Assembly: GCF_009730915.1 (NCBI RefSeq)
Contig: NC_052481.1
Span: 20,806,461-20,870,460, forward strand
Length of the DNA stretch: 64,000 bases
Reading direction: 5' to 3'
Source: Dioscorea cayenensis subsp. rotundata
Lineage: Eukaryota > Streptophyta > Magnoliopsida > Dioscoreales > Dioscoreaceae
Part shown: positions 43,635 to 53,782 of the stretch, one piece after another
Position numbering within the stretch: the stretch's first letter is position 1
Layout: each line of letters starts with the position of its first letter
Notes under the pieces: generated by a model
The model's database searches: none
What the model saw: the letters and a program-made list of their open reading frames with translations, nothing else
What the model was told of the DNA's origin: nothing
Position numbers and translations under genes: made by a program

Positions 43635-45020
43635 CAAAACTTGTACATATGCCTATTAAAAGGATGAAACATAAATCGTGACATATGTCAAACATCGAAT
43701 AAAGACAGATTCCACATTTATAATGTTTCACCAAAAAACTGCTTCATAATAGTTTTTCAAAATATACCGATTTTATATTAATCAAATATCAAAATGTGAT
43801 AATTATAAAATAGAAGTCTCTTGACCAAAACAATTTAATCTTGTAATAGTTTTCCAAGAGCAGTCAGTCCTCGATTGATTGTTCCAGATAGAAGGATCAT
43901 GGCTCCCCGGAACCATGACATCCATCAGCAGCAACATCTCCTTGCGTGCAAGAGACGAAGTGATCCCATTTTTTTCATCGGGTTCGGGTGAAGACCAAAG
44001 ATCTTGAGCGACCGATCCGGCCCAAACTTATTAAGGCTAATTGTTTTATCTTAGTGATCCAAGTTAGAATTATCAAAATTCATTTATTTTATCTCGGTGA
44101 CCTGAGTCATATACTATTATTATTCCACCGACGGCTTGATGTGAAACTATAGTCTCAATTCATAGAGTTCATGTCGACATAGTTAATGTTGATCCCCATT
44201 TATTAGGTTAGTACATAGCTTATTTGGAGAGAATATTTATAATAAAATAAATTTTGCCATAAGTGTCAAAAGCATTATTTTTTAAAGAACTAGATTGTCA
44301 ATACTTGCTAATAAAATATTGCTAAGTTATCAAACTAAAATAACATAATATAACAAAATGTATACCATCAAATTCTTCAAAAAAATTTTCAAAAATTGTC
44401 ATTTCAGCAAAGATACTACAACTTAGTATATAATCAAAGAATATCATGATCCCACATTTATTTAGAAATTAAAGCCAATTGGAGCTACAAAGTTTTGGTT
44501 TAGAGTTGAGAGGCTGCAACAGTGGTGATGTCATGCTTAATTGGAGGAGTTATTCCTTACTATCTTATATTTTAACTCATAAATTTTTGACTGATTTCAT
44601 CTAGAAGCATTTTAGTTTAATATTTGGGGTTGCAATAGCTTTGGAAAGGGCTCGAGTTCATTGGGAGAATAGTTATATATTTACACAAAGAGATCAATTC
44701 TTAGCCTAGATTCAAAATCTTTAAAAATTTCATATGTTATTCAACTCTAGTCACTTATTTGTCCTGTCTAGATTTGCGTGCATTAGTTTTATCTTTGCAG
44801 CATTGGTCTAGACTTTGTCAAGTGTCATATCTTTTGTTTCCGCTTTGCAACGTGGCCCAATAATTAAGGCAAATAATTCCAATATCATACCGTCCTTAGT
44901 GAGTTTTCATTTTTCCTTTATTCTGTGTGTGTGTATATATATATATTTATACATGGAATGTTTGGTTTTGTAAAACACAAAAATACAACTATATTCAACT
45001 GAACAAGTAATTTATAAAAT
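42911..45020. other. Unassigned intergenic region
   Basis: No gene recognised. The segment 43000-43480 is less AT-rich and open on the minus strand over 43173-43379 (68 codons, several Cys) without any family I know. 43386-43450 holds a CACGACCGAACCCGGTC word and 43890-44030 another GC-richer patch; both could be pieces of old transposable elements. (AT)n lies at 43597-43632. Confidence 0.45.
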
Positions 45021-45909
45021 TAAGTTAATAATTTAGTTATAAAAATTTTATAAAATTAAGTGCAGACTGGGAGAAGGATCTGGACCCGCTGATGTTAGAT
45101 GTTGGGCTGTATTTGGATTAGGGCCCAGAGGATACCTGGGGAAGTTTGTTGGAAATAATTGATGACCCATTGATGTTGTGTGAAGTGGGCCAGCAATTGG
45201 GGCCCAAGTTGCATAGTGAGTCCAAAGAAAGAAGGATGGGTGTTGGGCCGGTTTCTGGGCCGATTCTGGGGAATAAAGGAGAGAAGGGCAATGAGCTGGT
45301 AGAGTCTTTTGTTGGGCCGGATTTGGTGTTTGAAGAGGAGAGGGGTAGTAAGATGGCTGAGGGAGGCCAAATGAGGCAGTTGCTTGGGCCGAGTGTTGGG
45401 CCGGGAACGGACCTTTCAGAGGTGAATTTTGAGGATGGCTCAAGATTTCCTTCTGTTGCCTGGCAATTTGGTTTTCAATGCCATTTCATGGCAGTTTTTT
45501 GGTTCTTGGTACCGTTCAAGCATACTTTAGTGAAAAAGATGGTGACTTGTGGGGACGATTCGAAAGTCTACTATGGTAAGACATCAAATTTTGCAGATTC
45601 CAGTAGTACCATTCGTCGTAACATGGAGTTCATTGGACCTTGCTCTTATGATGCTTTTGGGGCATCATCGAGTGAGGAGGCTTTAGATCGCTTCACGGGC
45701 TAATTTTTTTTGCTTTTGAGGGGCTAGGAGGAGACCGTTGTTCCTCTCGTTGTATTCTGTTTTTTTTTTCGTTCCACGGCTAGTTGACTTTGTTTTGTTG
45801 GCTTTTTTGGCTCGTTCGTCGTTTTGTTCTTTTGCTGGGTTTCCAATTGGAGTGATTTATCCCACTTTTTTAAAAAAATAAATTTAAGTTAATAATTTAA
45901 TTATAAAAA
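45021..45909 (+). mobile_element. Truncated LINE-like insertion with target-site duplication
   Basis: The body 45046-45884 is much less AT-rich than its surroundings and ends in an A-rich tail (TTTTTTAAAAAAATAAAT). It is flanked by a 25-base duplication, TAAGTTAATAATTTAGTTAT plus five A (45021-45045) and the same with one mismatch at 45885-45909. A 185-codon plus-strand frame (45146-45703) is rich in Gly-Pro repeats and acidic residues (VGPVSGPILG, LGPSVGPGTD) and ends FGASSSEEALDRFTG. I do not recognise its fold. A long TSD, A-rich 3' end and probable 5' truncation fit a non-LTR retroelement. Its terminal word GTGATTTATCC also closes the element at 51675-52113. Confidence 0.6.
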
Positions 45910-45939
45910 CAAGTATATTCAATTAAACAAGTAATTTAT

Positions 45940-46400
45940 ATTTACCATGCCACATTATCAACTTAATTTTTTAAAATATTAAATTGTTTTTATAAATTTT
46001 ATTAATATTATTAATAAATTTTTATTGAAATTTTGAAATTTCAATGCCACATTATCAACTTAATTTAAAATTGTTTTTTTATAAATTTTATTAATATTAT
46101 TCATATATTTTTATTAAAAATTTGAAATTTCAATGCCATATTATCAACTTAAGTTTTTCCATAAGTTTTTATAAAATTAATAAAAATTTGAAGTTTCAAT
46201 GCCACATTATCAATTTAATTTAAAATTGTTTTTATAAATTTTATTAATATTATTTATAAATTTTTATTGAAAATTTGAAATCTCAATGCCACATTATCAA
46301 CTTAATTTTTTCCTTAAATTTTTATAAAATTAATAAAAATTTGAAATTTCAATACCACATTATCAACTTAATTTTTCATTAATTTTTTATAAAATTTAAA
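45940..46400. repeat. Minisatellite with alternating 87/66-base period
   Basis: The word ATGCCACATTATCAACTTA or a close variant recurs at 45947, 46046, 46133, 46199, 46286 and 46352. Spacing is 99, then 87, 66, 87, 66, so the true period of the later part is a 153-base higher-order unit. Within units, TTTTATTAATATTATT and ATAAAATTAATAAAAATTTG alternate. Extremely AT-rich. Confidence 0.85.
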
Positions 46401-46730
46401 ATTTCGGCAACTTTTTGAAAATAAAAAAAACTTGTTTTTAATTAGTAAAATTATAAAAAACACCACATTGCAACCCAGAAGATTCAAACCAAGGTGAGCT
46501 CCTATGATTCATTTCCCACCAACCACTTAGGCACATTCACATTAAATGATGACTAAATACAAACAAAAAATTATCAAACATTAATATGGGGGCTGAAACC
46601 TCTGGTTCCGCCACCTATAATGATCTATATATGAGAATATATATAAATTTAAATTTATTTTTTAAAAAGGAATTTGATGTTGCTTAAAAAATTGTTATTT
46701 CATAATTAATAGGATCATTTTTTAAATCAG

Positions 46731-46766
<36 letters not shown>

Positions 46767-46870
46767 TAAATCTGTTGAGATCTTGATTTTAAATATCTTT
46801 ATCAATATTTTAAAAAATAAAAAATAAAAAATAAAAATAAATATTGAGTATACTTGTTAGTTTGTTTTCC

Positions 46871-46902
<32 letters not shown>

Positions 46903-47308
46903 AGTGTGGAGTGTGGATGAGGGCTTGTAATATGTTAAATTTAGTGACCTTTTTTGATATAACTTATGTAATGGTTTTAGAAATATAATGTGTTGGATTA
47001 GTGCTTCTTGTTATTTTAATAGTTATCATGTTGTAAATTGTTTAGATTGATGATCATATAATTAATGCGTTGGAGATTGAGATATCTCTCTCATTCATGA
47101 GTTGGAGAATGAGATGTATGCACCACCATGATTCATGATGTTTAACTATACGGCATACATAAAACTATTAATAGTGCATGTACTGTGAGAATGATTTTTA
47201 ATTATATATATATTACTTAGCCACCTTTAACTACAGAGAGACTCGTCTTGCCAGCCTCAATACATACCCAACATCTAAGCCGCATTTTCAGCTCCATAAC
47301 ATGCCCCA
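46401..47308. other. AT-rich spacer upstream of dirigent gene B
   Basis: Contains a GC-richer remnant at 46440-46625 ending near a GTTCCGCCACC word, (AT)n at 46735-46761 and (GT)n at 46875-46900. No gene seen. Confidence 0.55.
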
Positions 47309-47396
47309 TTATATATATATACACATATCTATATACATTGTAGTTCCATTCCATAGTTGACAAATACTAAGGATTGATTCCTTTCTTCAATCATTC
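47309..47396 (+). promoter_or_regulatory. Core promoter of dirigent gene B
   Basis: A TA-rich TATA region (47310-47321) 75-87 bases before the start codon. Upstream words CTTAGCCACCTTTAACTACA correspond to those before gene A. Confidence 0.55.
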
Positions 47397-47987
47397 ATGG
47401 CCAACCAATACCATCCATTTCTTCTACTGTCCCTTCTTCTTCCTCTTCTCTCCATACCTTCTTCTTCTTCTTCTACTTTCTCCCATGAACATCATCAAGA
47501 CCACCACCACCACCCAGTATTAAAATCTTTGCACTTCTCCCTCTACCAACATGAAACCATCAACCAAACCGGCTACATTATTGTCAACGGTGTCGCCGGA
47601 GCTGGCTTCGGCCAAACTACCAGCCCTTTTGGCACCATAATAGTCTTCAATGATAAACTAACAACCAGCAAAAGCTCAAACTCTAGTGTAGCAGGCATTG
47701 CCGAAGGGACATCGATAACTTCAAGTATCAATGGCCTTCAAGGTGTATCTTTTGCTAAGATCACACTCAAGATCAAAGGACACCAAGGCTCCATTTCCAT
47801 CGTTGGAGGTACTAACAATGTTAAGCCTGCTGACCATCCTGTTGTTGGAGGCACTGGGGACTTCTTGTTTGTTCAAGGCTTTGTTAGATCATTACCAGTT
47901 GAACTCCAGGGTCTGAGAGTTGTTTACAAGATTGAGTTCAATCTCTACTGGCCTCCATATGCTGCTGCAGTTCATGGGTTTAAGTAA
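47397..47987 (+). CDS. Dirigent protein B
   Basis: Secreted dirigent protein, single exon, 196 residues, paralogue of dirigent A (about 85% alike by eye). Signal peptide about 1-25 (FLLLSLLLPLLSIPSSSSS), His-rich linker (EHHQDHHHHP) longer than in A, then the barrel from LHFSLYQHETINQTGY, PFGTIIVFNDKLT, AEGTS, KITLKIKGHQGSISIVGG, HPVVGGTGDFLFVQGFV and VVYKIEFNLYWPP, ending VHGFK. The NQT glycosylation site is kept. No breaks seen. Both copies appear functional; differences cluster in the linker and the 87-105 loop. Confidence 0.93.
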   Translation: MANQYHPFLLLSLLLPLLSIPSSSSSTFSHEHHQDHHHHPVLKSLHFSLYQHETINQTGYIIVNGVAGAGFGQTTSPFGTIIVFNDKLTTSKSSNSSVAGIAEGTSITSSINGLQGVSFAKITLKIKGHQGSISIVGGTNNVKPADHPVVGGTGDFLFVQGFVRSLPVELQGLRVVYKIEFNLYWPPYAAAVHGFK

Positions 47988-48436
47988 GCAATTAATTAAC
48001 TCTGTTCTCTTGCTGTAAGTTTATTTTCTATCTTTTGTATGGTTGTACTTAATCATTTGGTTGGGTTTCATCAATAAGACATTTAATTAATGGCTGGTTT
48101 GTGAAGGAGTGGGAAGAATTCTTGTATCCCTAATCTCTCTTCTATACTTTGAATTTCTTGTTTAATAAAGCTATATATTCTGTTGATAAAGGTGTACGTC
48201 TTCTTTAGTATATATATTGAGTAGAAAATATAAAAATATATTATTATTATTATTATTCCAAAGCTCTTACTCAACATCAATTTATTTTTCAGTAATTAAC
48301 TAAAGCAAACAAGCAAACACTAATTACAATAATCAACTGAATAAATCATCAAAAATTGACTTTATTAGCAGAAATTAAAAAGAAAAATAGTACACATGAT
48401 ATCAAAGAAACAAAAATGAAGACATAACCACTCATA
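47988..48436. other. Spacer between dirigent B and the F-box remnant
   Basis: 3' UTR, a (TTA)n run at 48240-48256, and from 48260 a copy of the F-box 3' flank seen at 36900-37080. Confidence 0.65.
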
Positions 48437-49868
48437 TCATGGAGGGGTGAGCATGGGATAATAAGTATTAATTTGAGCAGCAGTATAATATCTTCCCGTG
48501 TCTGTGACATTCATAATTTCTCGATAGCTGATCTTATTGGTATTAATATTGCATGAGAAAATTCTAGGAACAGCCCTGCGGACAAATCGTAGTCTTTTTG
48601 AGTCAAATTTGGGAACAGTCATAGTAAATAACAATTCATAATCTTCTGATCTTTCTCCTAAAACCATTTGTATTGGTGCAACTGCGGATGCATGATCTTC
48701 TCCTTCATAATCCCATTCTATAAAATCCCATATATAATGTCCTTCATTATATTCTCTTTCTTCTGTAATGGTTTGTTTCCGTGATAATGCCAGTGATAAT
48801 GTCCGACGAGGAAGTATATCTCTCATAAATTTGAGATCAATGCAATGCAAGTGATTCCATCCTGAGAAGTCTTCTTTGATCTCCATTATATGAAAAATAA
48901 AATCATATACATTTTGTTCCATAACCAAGTGCAAACGCCCTCGACACTCTCCAAAATATAAAGTATCTCGGTAGAAGTCATCACAATAATCAGGACATAC
49001 TAGAGTTTGCACTTGAAAACTTTCTACGTTTAAAGAAAATATAGACAGACTCAGTGTTTCATCACCAATTTTAAGTACCCAGTAAACTTTTCCGTTCAAA
49101 AATAAGCCTTTTGTCGGCCAGTTATAGACCAATTCAAGATGTCGGAATGTATACATGATCTTCCTGTTGGAAACATAGTACCACATTGGTTGTGTGATAA
49201 AAGTGTAATGAGTTTATATATAAGTATAGGGGTTGAGCCATTAAGTCTTGAGATTTTTTGGTGTAAGACCCCTAAACCCATATAAAGTCCATATAGGGCC
49301 CACTATTACCAAAATATAAAAAATCTAACACTTCCATGATTGTGTGTTGTTGTACGTAGTATATTCTAATTTGATAGAAATAAATGTCATCAGATGTGAG
49401 CATTATGAGTTTATGATCTGGAGTGAGAATCATATCTAAAGGACACCAGTTTGGATATACTCGAGAAATTCGTCTGTATTGCATTGTGACAGGATTGAAT
49501 ATGTAGATCAATTTTAAGGAAAAACGGTATTCTGATCTCTTCCACATAACCGGACAAATGAGTAAACCATAGGATTCCCATACTTTCAGCAGCATCATGT
49601 TTGAGGATGGAAAGAGAGAGATCTGGGACTGAGGAAAGTGCCCCATCAAATAAGTAATAATAGTGAATGTGCTCTTCTGGATTTGAACATGTAAAACCTG
49701 ATATGGTGTGTGGGTTGCAATTGTTTATGTGAAGTTTTGATGAAGTATCGATCTGAGATAATTGACCGCCATAGTTTGCTAACGCCTTTAAACCTTATTA
49801 CAGACTTAATTTGTTGGAAGCTGGGAAAGTATTTCCAACAAAAGGTCTTGGTTATTGCCCACTAACAT
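48437..49868 (-). pseudogene. Broken paralogue of the F-box gene
   Basis: Same orientation and same 3' end (YYPMLTPP) as the intact F-box gene 37082-38332. The C-terminal 235 residues are open from about 49143 to 48437 (YWVLKIGDETLSLSIFSLNV, SEDYELLFTMTVPKFDS). The middle part (49336-49649: YGLLICPVMW, IFNPVTMQYRRI) is also open but is split from the rest by a roughly 150-base foreign insertion. Upstream, the F-box part (49650-49868, start MLVGNNQDLLLEILSQLP) is out of frame with stops. So there are at least one insertion and several frame breaks. Divergence from the intact copy is moderate. Upstream flanks also match (GAAGAATCTT, ATCTATAATCTAT). Confidence 0.88.
49170..49336. mobile_element. 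LTR-like fragment inside the F-box remnant
   Basis: A foreign piece within the F-box remnant. Its wording (CCACATTGGTTGTGTGATAA, then a TTAAGTCTTGAGATTTTTTGG stretch and GTGTAAGACCC) is like the edge of plant LTR elements or small TRIM-type relatives. It is a short fossil without coding capacity; exact ends and family are uncertain. Confidence 0.4.
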
Positions 49869-50585
49869 TGGAAGAATCTTTGAGCTTTTGCTTGTATGAG
49901 ATTATGTGAAGAATTTTATCTATAATCTATTGATATTTAAATATTTTTATAAGCGCACAAAATATTTATAAATATGGGATATATTTTAACAATGGTATAA
50001 TTACACACTTAAATTTTATTTGAAAAATCAATATATATATATATATCTTTAACTATTAGACTATAGATAGAATTTTTGTTAAATTTAATTCCGAATTATG
50101 TTAGATAAAGTAAAGGTTTTGAAGAACTTAAAGGGTAAGTTTAGATAATATTCTGAACTAATTGAATTTTTATAATTTGAAGACTTTATTTTTGTAAAAT
50201 AAATAGTACTAAAGCTAGTTATACAAATTTTATATTTTGAGTATTAAATTTTATTTTATTTTGAAATTTGATTTTTTTTTTCTGAGTAATATGTAATTGT
50301 CATTCCATAATTAATCAATTGAAAAAAAATTTGGATTGGATTTTAGATATGTAATATATATATATATATATGCTCACAATTTGTATTTATGGTGTTTTTC
50401 TCCTTTTTATGCAGTCTAAAAAAAATCATCATAAAGTTGATACAAAAGTAATATGTTTTCAAAAGCTCATTAATTCAAATACGAAATATAATAGCAATCC
50501 AATTATCTTATGTGATTCTGAATTCATACCAACATGTATATATTTATACATTAATGATTTATTTTCTTCATAACTTTCAAGGAGA

Positions 50586-50619
<34 letters not shown>

Positions 50620-51652
50620 CAATTATGATCAATAATGAGTGGATCACAAGAAGTTAAAGCCATGGAGGAATTTGTGGTCCAAGTCATGCCATCAATATAA
50701 TTAACACCTGATGCAAAGTAGAATAACTTTTATTAATAGAGTTAAATAATTAATATTTATTAATACATTTAGATGACTTAAAAAGTAAAAATTATTTATT
50801 ATTTTATCCTAATTAATCTTAAAAAGATATAATAAAATCTCTACATAGTAAGCTTATCATATTAATCACAATTAATAGTAATTTATGACATTTAGACGAC
50901 CCAAACTTTAATTTTAATGAGTGATTTTAAATTCATGGATACTAAATATAAACAATTCCATGACATGTTAACAATAAGGTGAACAAAGTCAATGCAGAAA
51001 ATTAATTAATAATTATAATTATAATTAATTATAACATATATCCAATATTTAATCCACTAAAAATTGAGATTAAGCTAAAAAATATAAAAAATATATATCT
51101 GCTAAATTTTTGAAAATTAAAACTTATAAAAAAAACTCATCCTAAATCAGTGACACTTTCACATAACCTGTATGATTTGTTTTTCTTTACAATTATGAAA
51201 CGGTCATGTTCATTAGATTATATATATATATATATATACATGGAAAAAAATAAGCAAAAATTAGCTTCATCCCCTCCATTTAGACTCAGACAAGACTCAC
51301 CCATTTTTTAACAGTTATAAAAAATTTAAAGATTTAAAGACTCACCATTTTTTTTATTAATATACTAGAAAAAAAAAATATTTAAAGGATGTTGGAGGAA
51401 ATAAAATAAAATAAACCAAATACAATTGAAATGGTTATAAATAATAGTTGATTGTTACCTAATAGAGGTGAGCTTATACTAAATTCATTTTTCCGGTTTC
51501 AAAATTTTTTTACTTTCTACAAAAACAATTATCAAAAATGCTAAACTTTTCCATTCCTACACACTTTTTCAATTTGCATCATTTTCTTAAATAACATAAA
51601 CACCAAAAGGTAGCTTGGTTGCTACGCCATTCTGTTAAAAAGATCATTATGA
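49869..51652. other. AT-rich intergenic region
   Basis: No gene seen. (AT)n tracts at 50031-50045, 50357-50371, 50590-50616 and 51222-51237. The part from about 51010 is the first copy of a tandem duplication whose second copy starts near 52390. Confidence 0.6.
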
Positions 51653-52135
51653 AACATTTTGGTGATTGAAAAATGATTGAAAAATGAAGAACCCTTCAGG
51701 ACGCTGGAATGAAGAAGCAGGGTTTGTTCCTATCCCTCCACACTCCTCAAAAAAAAAATATCTGATGATCCTCGTTAAGCTGCTGATAGACATCAACAAT
51801 CACTCAATGAAGCTTCTCAGAAAATTAAGCGCTAGAGATCTTGATACTTCTGGCGATCCTGCTCATGATATAGCTCAGGAGTAGTTGCTCCTTTTTTTAT
51901 TTAGGCAGGCCTGAGATGTCTAGATGATGCCTTCCGCCTTTCTAGACTTCTTTTTCCCCTCTTTTTATTTTGCTTTTATGTACTTTCTGTACTTTCTGTT
52001 GTGTTTATTGTACCCCCCTCATTTATGGTGAGAGGTTCTTATTTCTGTATTATTCTTTTTCTTTTCAATAAATTTGTGATTTATCCACATTTACCTCAAA
52101 AAAAATCATCATTAACATTTTGGTATTTGAAAGAT
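51653..52135 (+). mobile_element. LINE 3'-end fragment with target-site duplication
   Basis: The body 51675-52113 is flanked by 22-base near-duplicates starting AACATTTTGGT (51653-51674 and 52114-52135, three mismatches). It holds a 66-codon open end (51684-51884, ending DTSGDPAHDIAQE), a GC-richer 3' UTR, an AATAAA word (52069-52074), GTGATTTATCC and an eight-A tail, all features of a 5'-truncated LINE. The terminal motif is shared with the 45046-45884 insertion, so both probably come from one LINE lineage. Confidence 0.7.
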
Positions 52136-53782
52136 ACAAAAAAAGATGATCAATAAGACAAATGGGAGGATTATTGTCATCAAGATTTTGATGCAATATG
52201 AGAGAGCAAAAGAATTAGAAAGATCATTAAGCACCTACCTTAATGTACATTAATTGAAATTATTGAGAAGACTTATATTTAAACTTATTGAAAAAAATAC
52301 TATTTCTTTTTCTTTTAAATAAAATAGTCTCATGTGTCATATGCCAATATGTTTTTTTTTCCTTCTTATATGTGCATTGTTTGTCTTCTTATTTATAACA
52401 TTTAATGCATTAAAAATTGAGATTAAGTTAGGCAATATAAAAGGAATATTCATATGCTAAAATTTTGAAAATTAGAACATATTGAAAAAAGAAATTCATC
52501 CTAAATTAGTGACACGTTCATATTACTTGTATGATTAGTTTTTGTTTACAATTATGAAACAGTCATGTTCACTGGATTCTATATATATATATATATATAT
52601 ACATAAAAAAAAACTTAGCTTTTTCCCTCCATCCATCTAGACAAACAAGACTCACCATTTTGTGATTATTTAGCCGTTTTTAAAAAGATATTTAAAAAAT
52701 ATTTGTTTATATATTAATATACCAGAAAAAAATATTTAAAGGAAGTTGGAGGAAATCAAATAAAATGAATATAATTAATAATGATCTCCATAAGAAAATT
52801 AATATTTATATACACAGCATTCAATTAACTAAGTTATCATTAATAATTATCTCCATGAGAAAAAAATTTACAATTTAAATTTTTGAAGGGGTTAAGAAAT
52901 ATCGTATTTCAACCAATTATATGTTTTATTTTTCTTAATTTAATGTATTTTGATGGTATTAAAAAAGTTGGGTAGTTTTAGTTGCAACCTTAACCCATTA
53001 ATATTTTTTTTTGGCAAGTATTTTGCAGCTCTGATTTTCAACTTGTCAATGCATTACAAGAAATTCCATCCCCAAAAATCTTCTTTGATCTGTAATATAA
53101 AATTATATTGTTATGTTAACAACTAATTAACAAGTTCATTTTTAAATTATTTAATATCTTAATCAATTGGATCTTAAACATATACTTATGTGGACAATTC
53201 TTTTTAATTCAAAAATGAAGTTCTTTAAATTAATTGAAAAAATTATATATATATATATATGGCATTTAAATGGGAGAGGTGAGCTTATATTAAACTCATT
53301 TCTCCAGCTTCAATTTTTGGGGCAAAATAAACATAAAAAATACCAAAAATAAAATTAACTTTTAACATTCAGGGAGCTAATATTAGTTCCGCCCATTTTT
53401 TGACTTCAAACCACTTCACGACAAGCTAACGTTATACACTTTGGTATTTGAAAAATACAGAAGACCAAGATGATTAATAGGATTATATAACAAGTAGCTT
53501 GAGAAACAAAGTTTGCTCTCTGTACTACTGTGCTTTGGAAGGCAATAATCATGAAGCTTTCTGTATAAACATGGCAGATTGAAGGTCTCTGATGGTTGAC
53601 GATGATTATAATTCATCAAGACACATCAATGCATGCATTTTACACAGTCTGCATTGTCGTCAGGATAAGCATGAGCAATCAACTGCATTGATGCAGTGTG
53701 ATAGAGCGAAAGGATCAGAAAGAAGTACCTACCTCAATGTAAATAGGGAGAGAGTGCAACAAATGTTCTTTGCTTTGTTTGA
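52136..53782. other. Duplicated region downstream of SAT
   Basis: 52390-53740 is the second copy of a tandem duplication (first copy from about 51010, interrupted by the LINE fragment and ending near 52250). Matching landmarks: TTCATCCTAAAT with AGTGACAC; ACAATTATGAAAC with GTCATGTTCA; a (TA)n tract; CAAGACTCACC; GTGAGCTTATA; TTTGGTATTTGAAA; ACCTACCT. 53416-53782 is probably SAT 3' UTR. No other gene seen. Confidence 0.65.

Noticed and set aside
45048-45443. Pro/Gln/Ser-rich antisense frames over the LINE-like insertion
   Set aside because: Antisense shadow of the Gly-Pro-rich frame on the plus strand.
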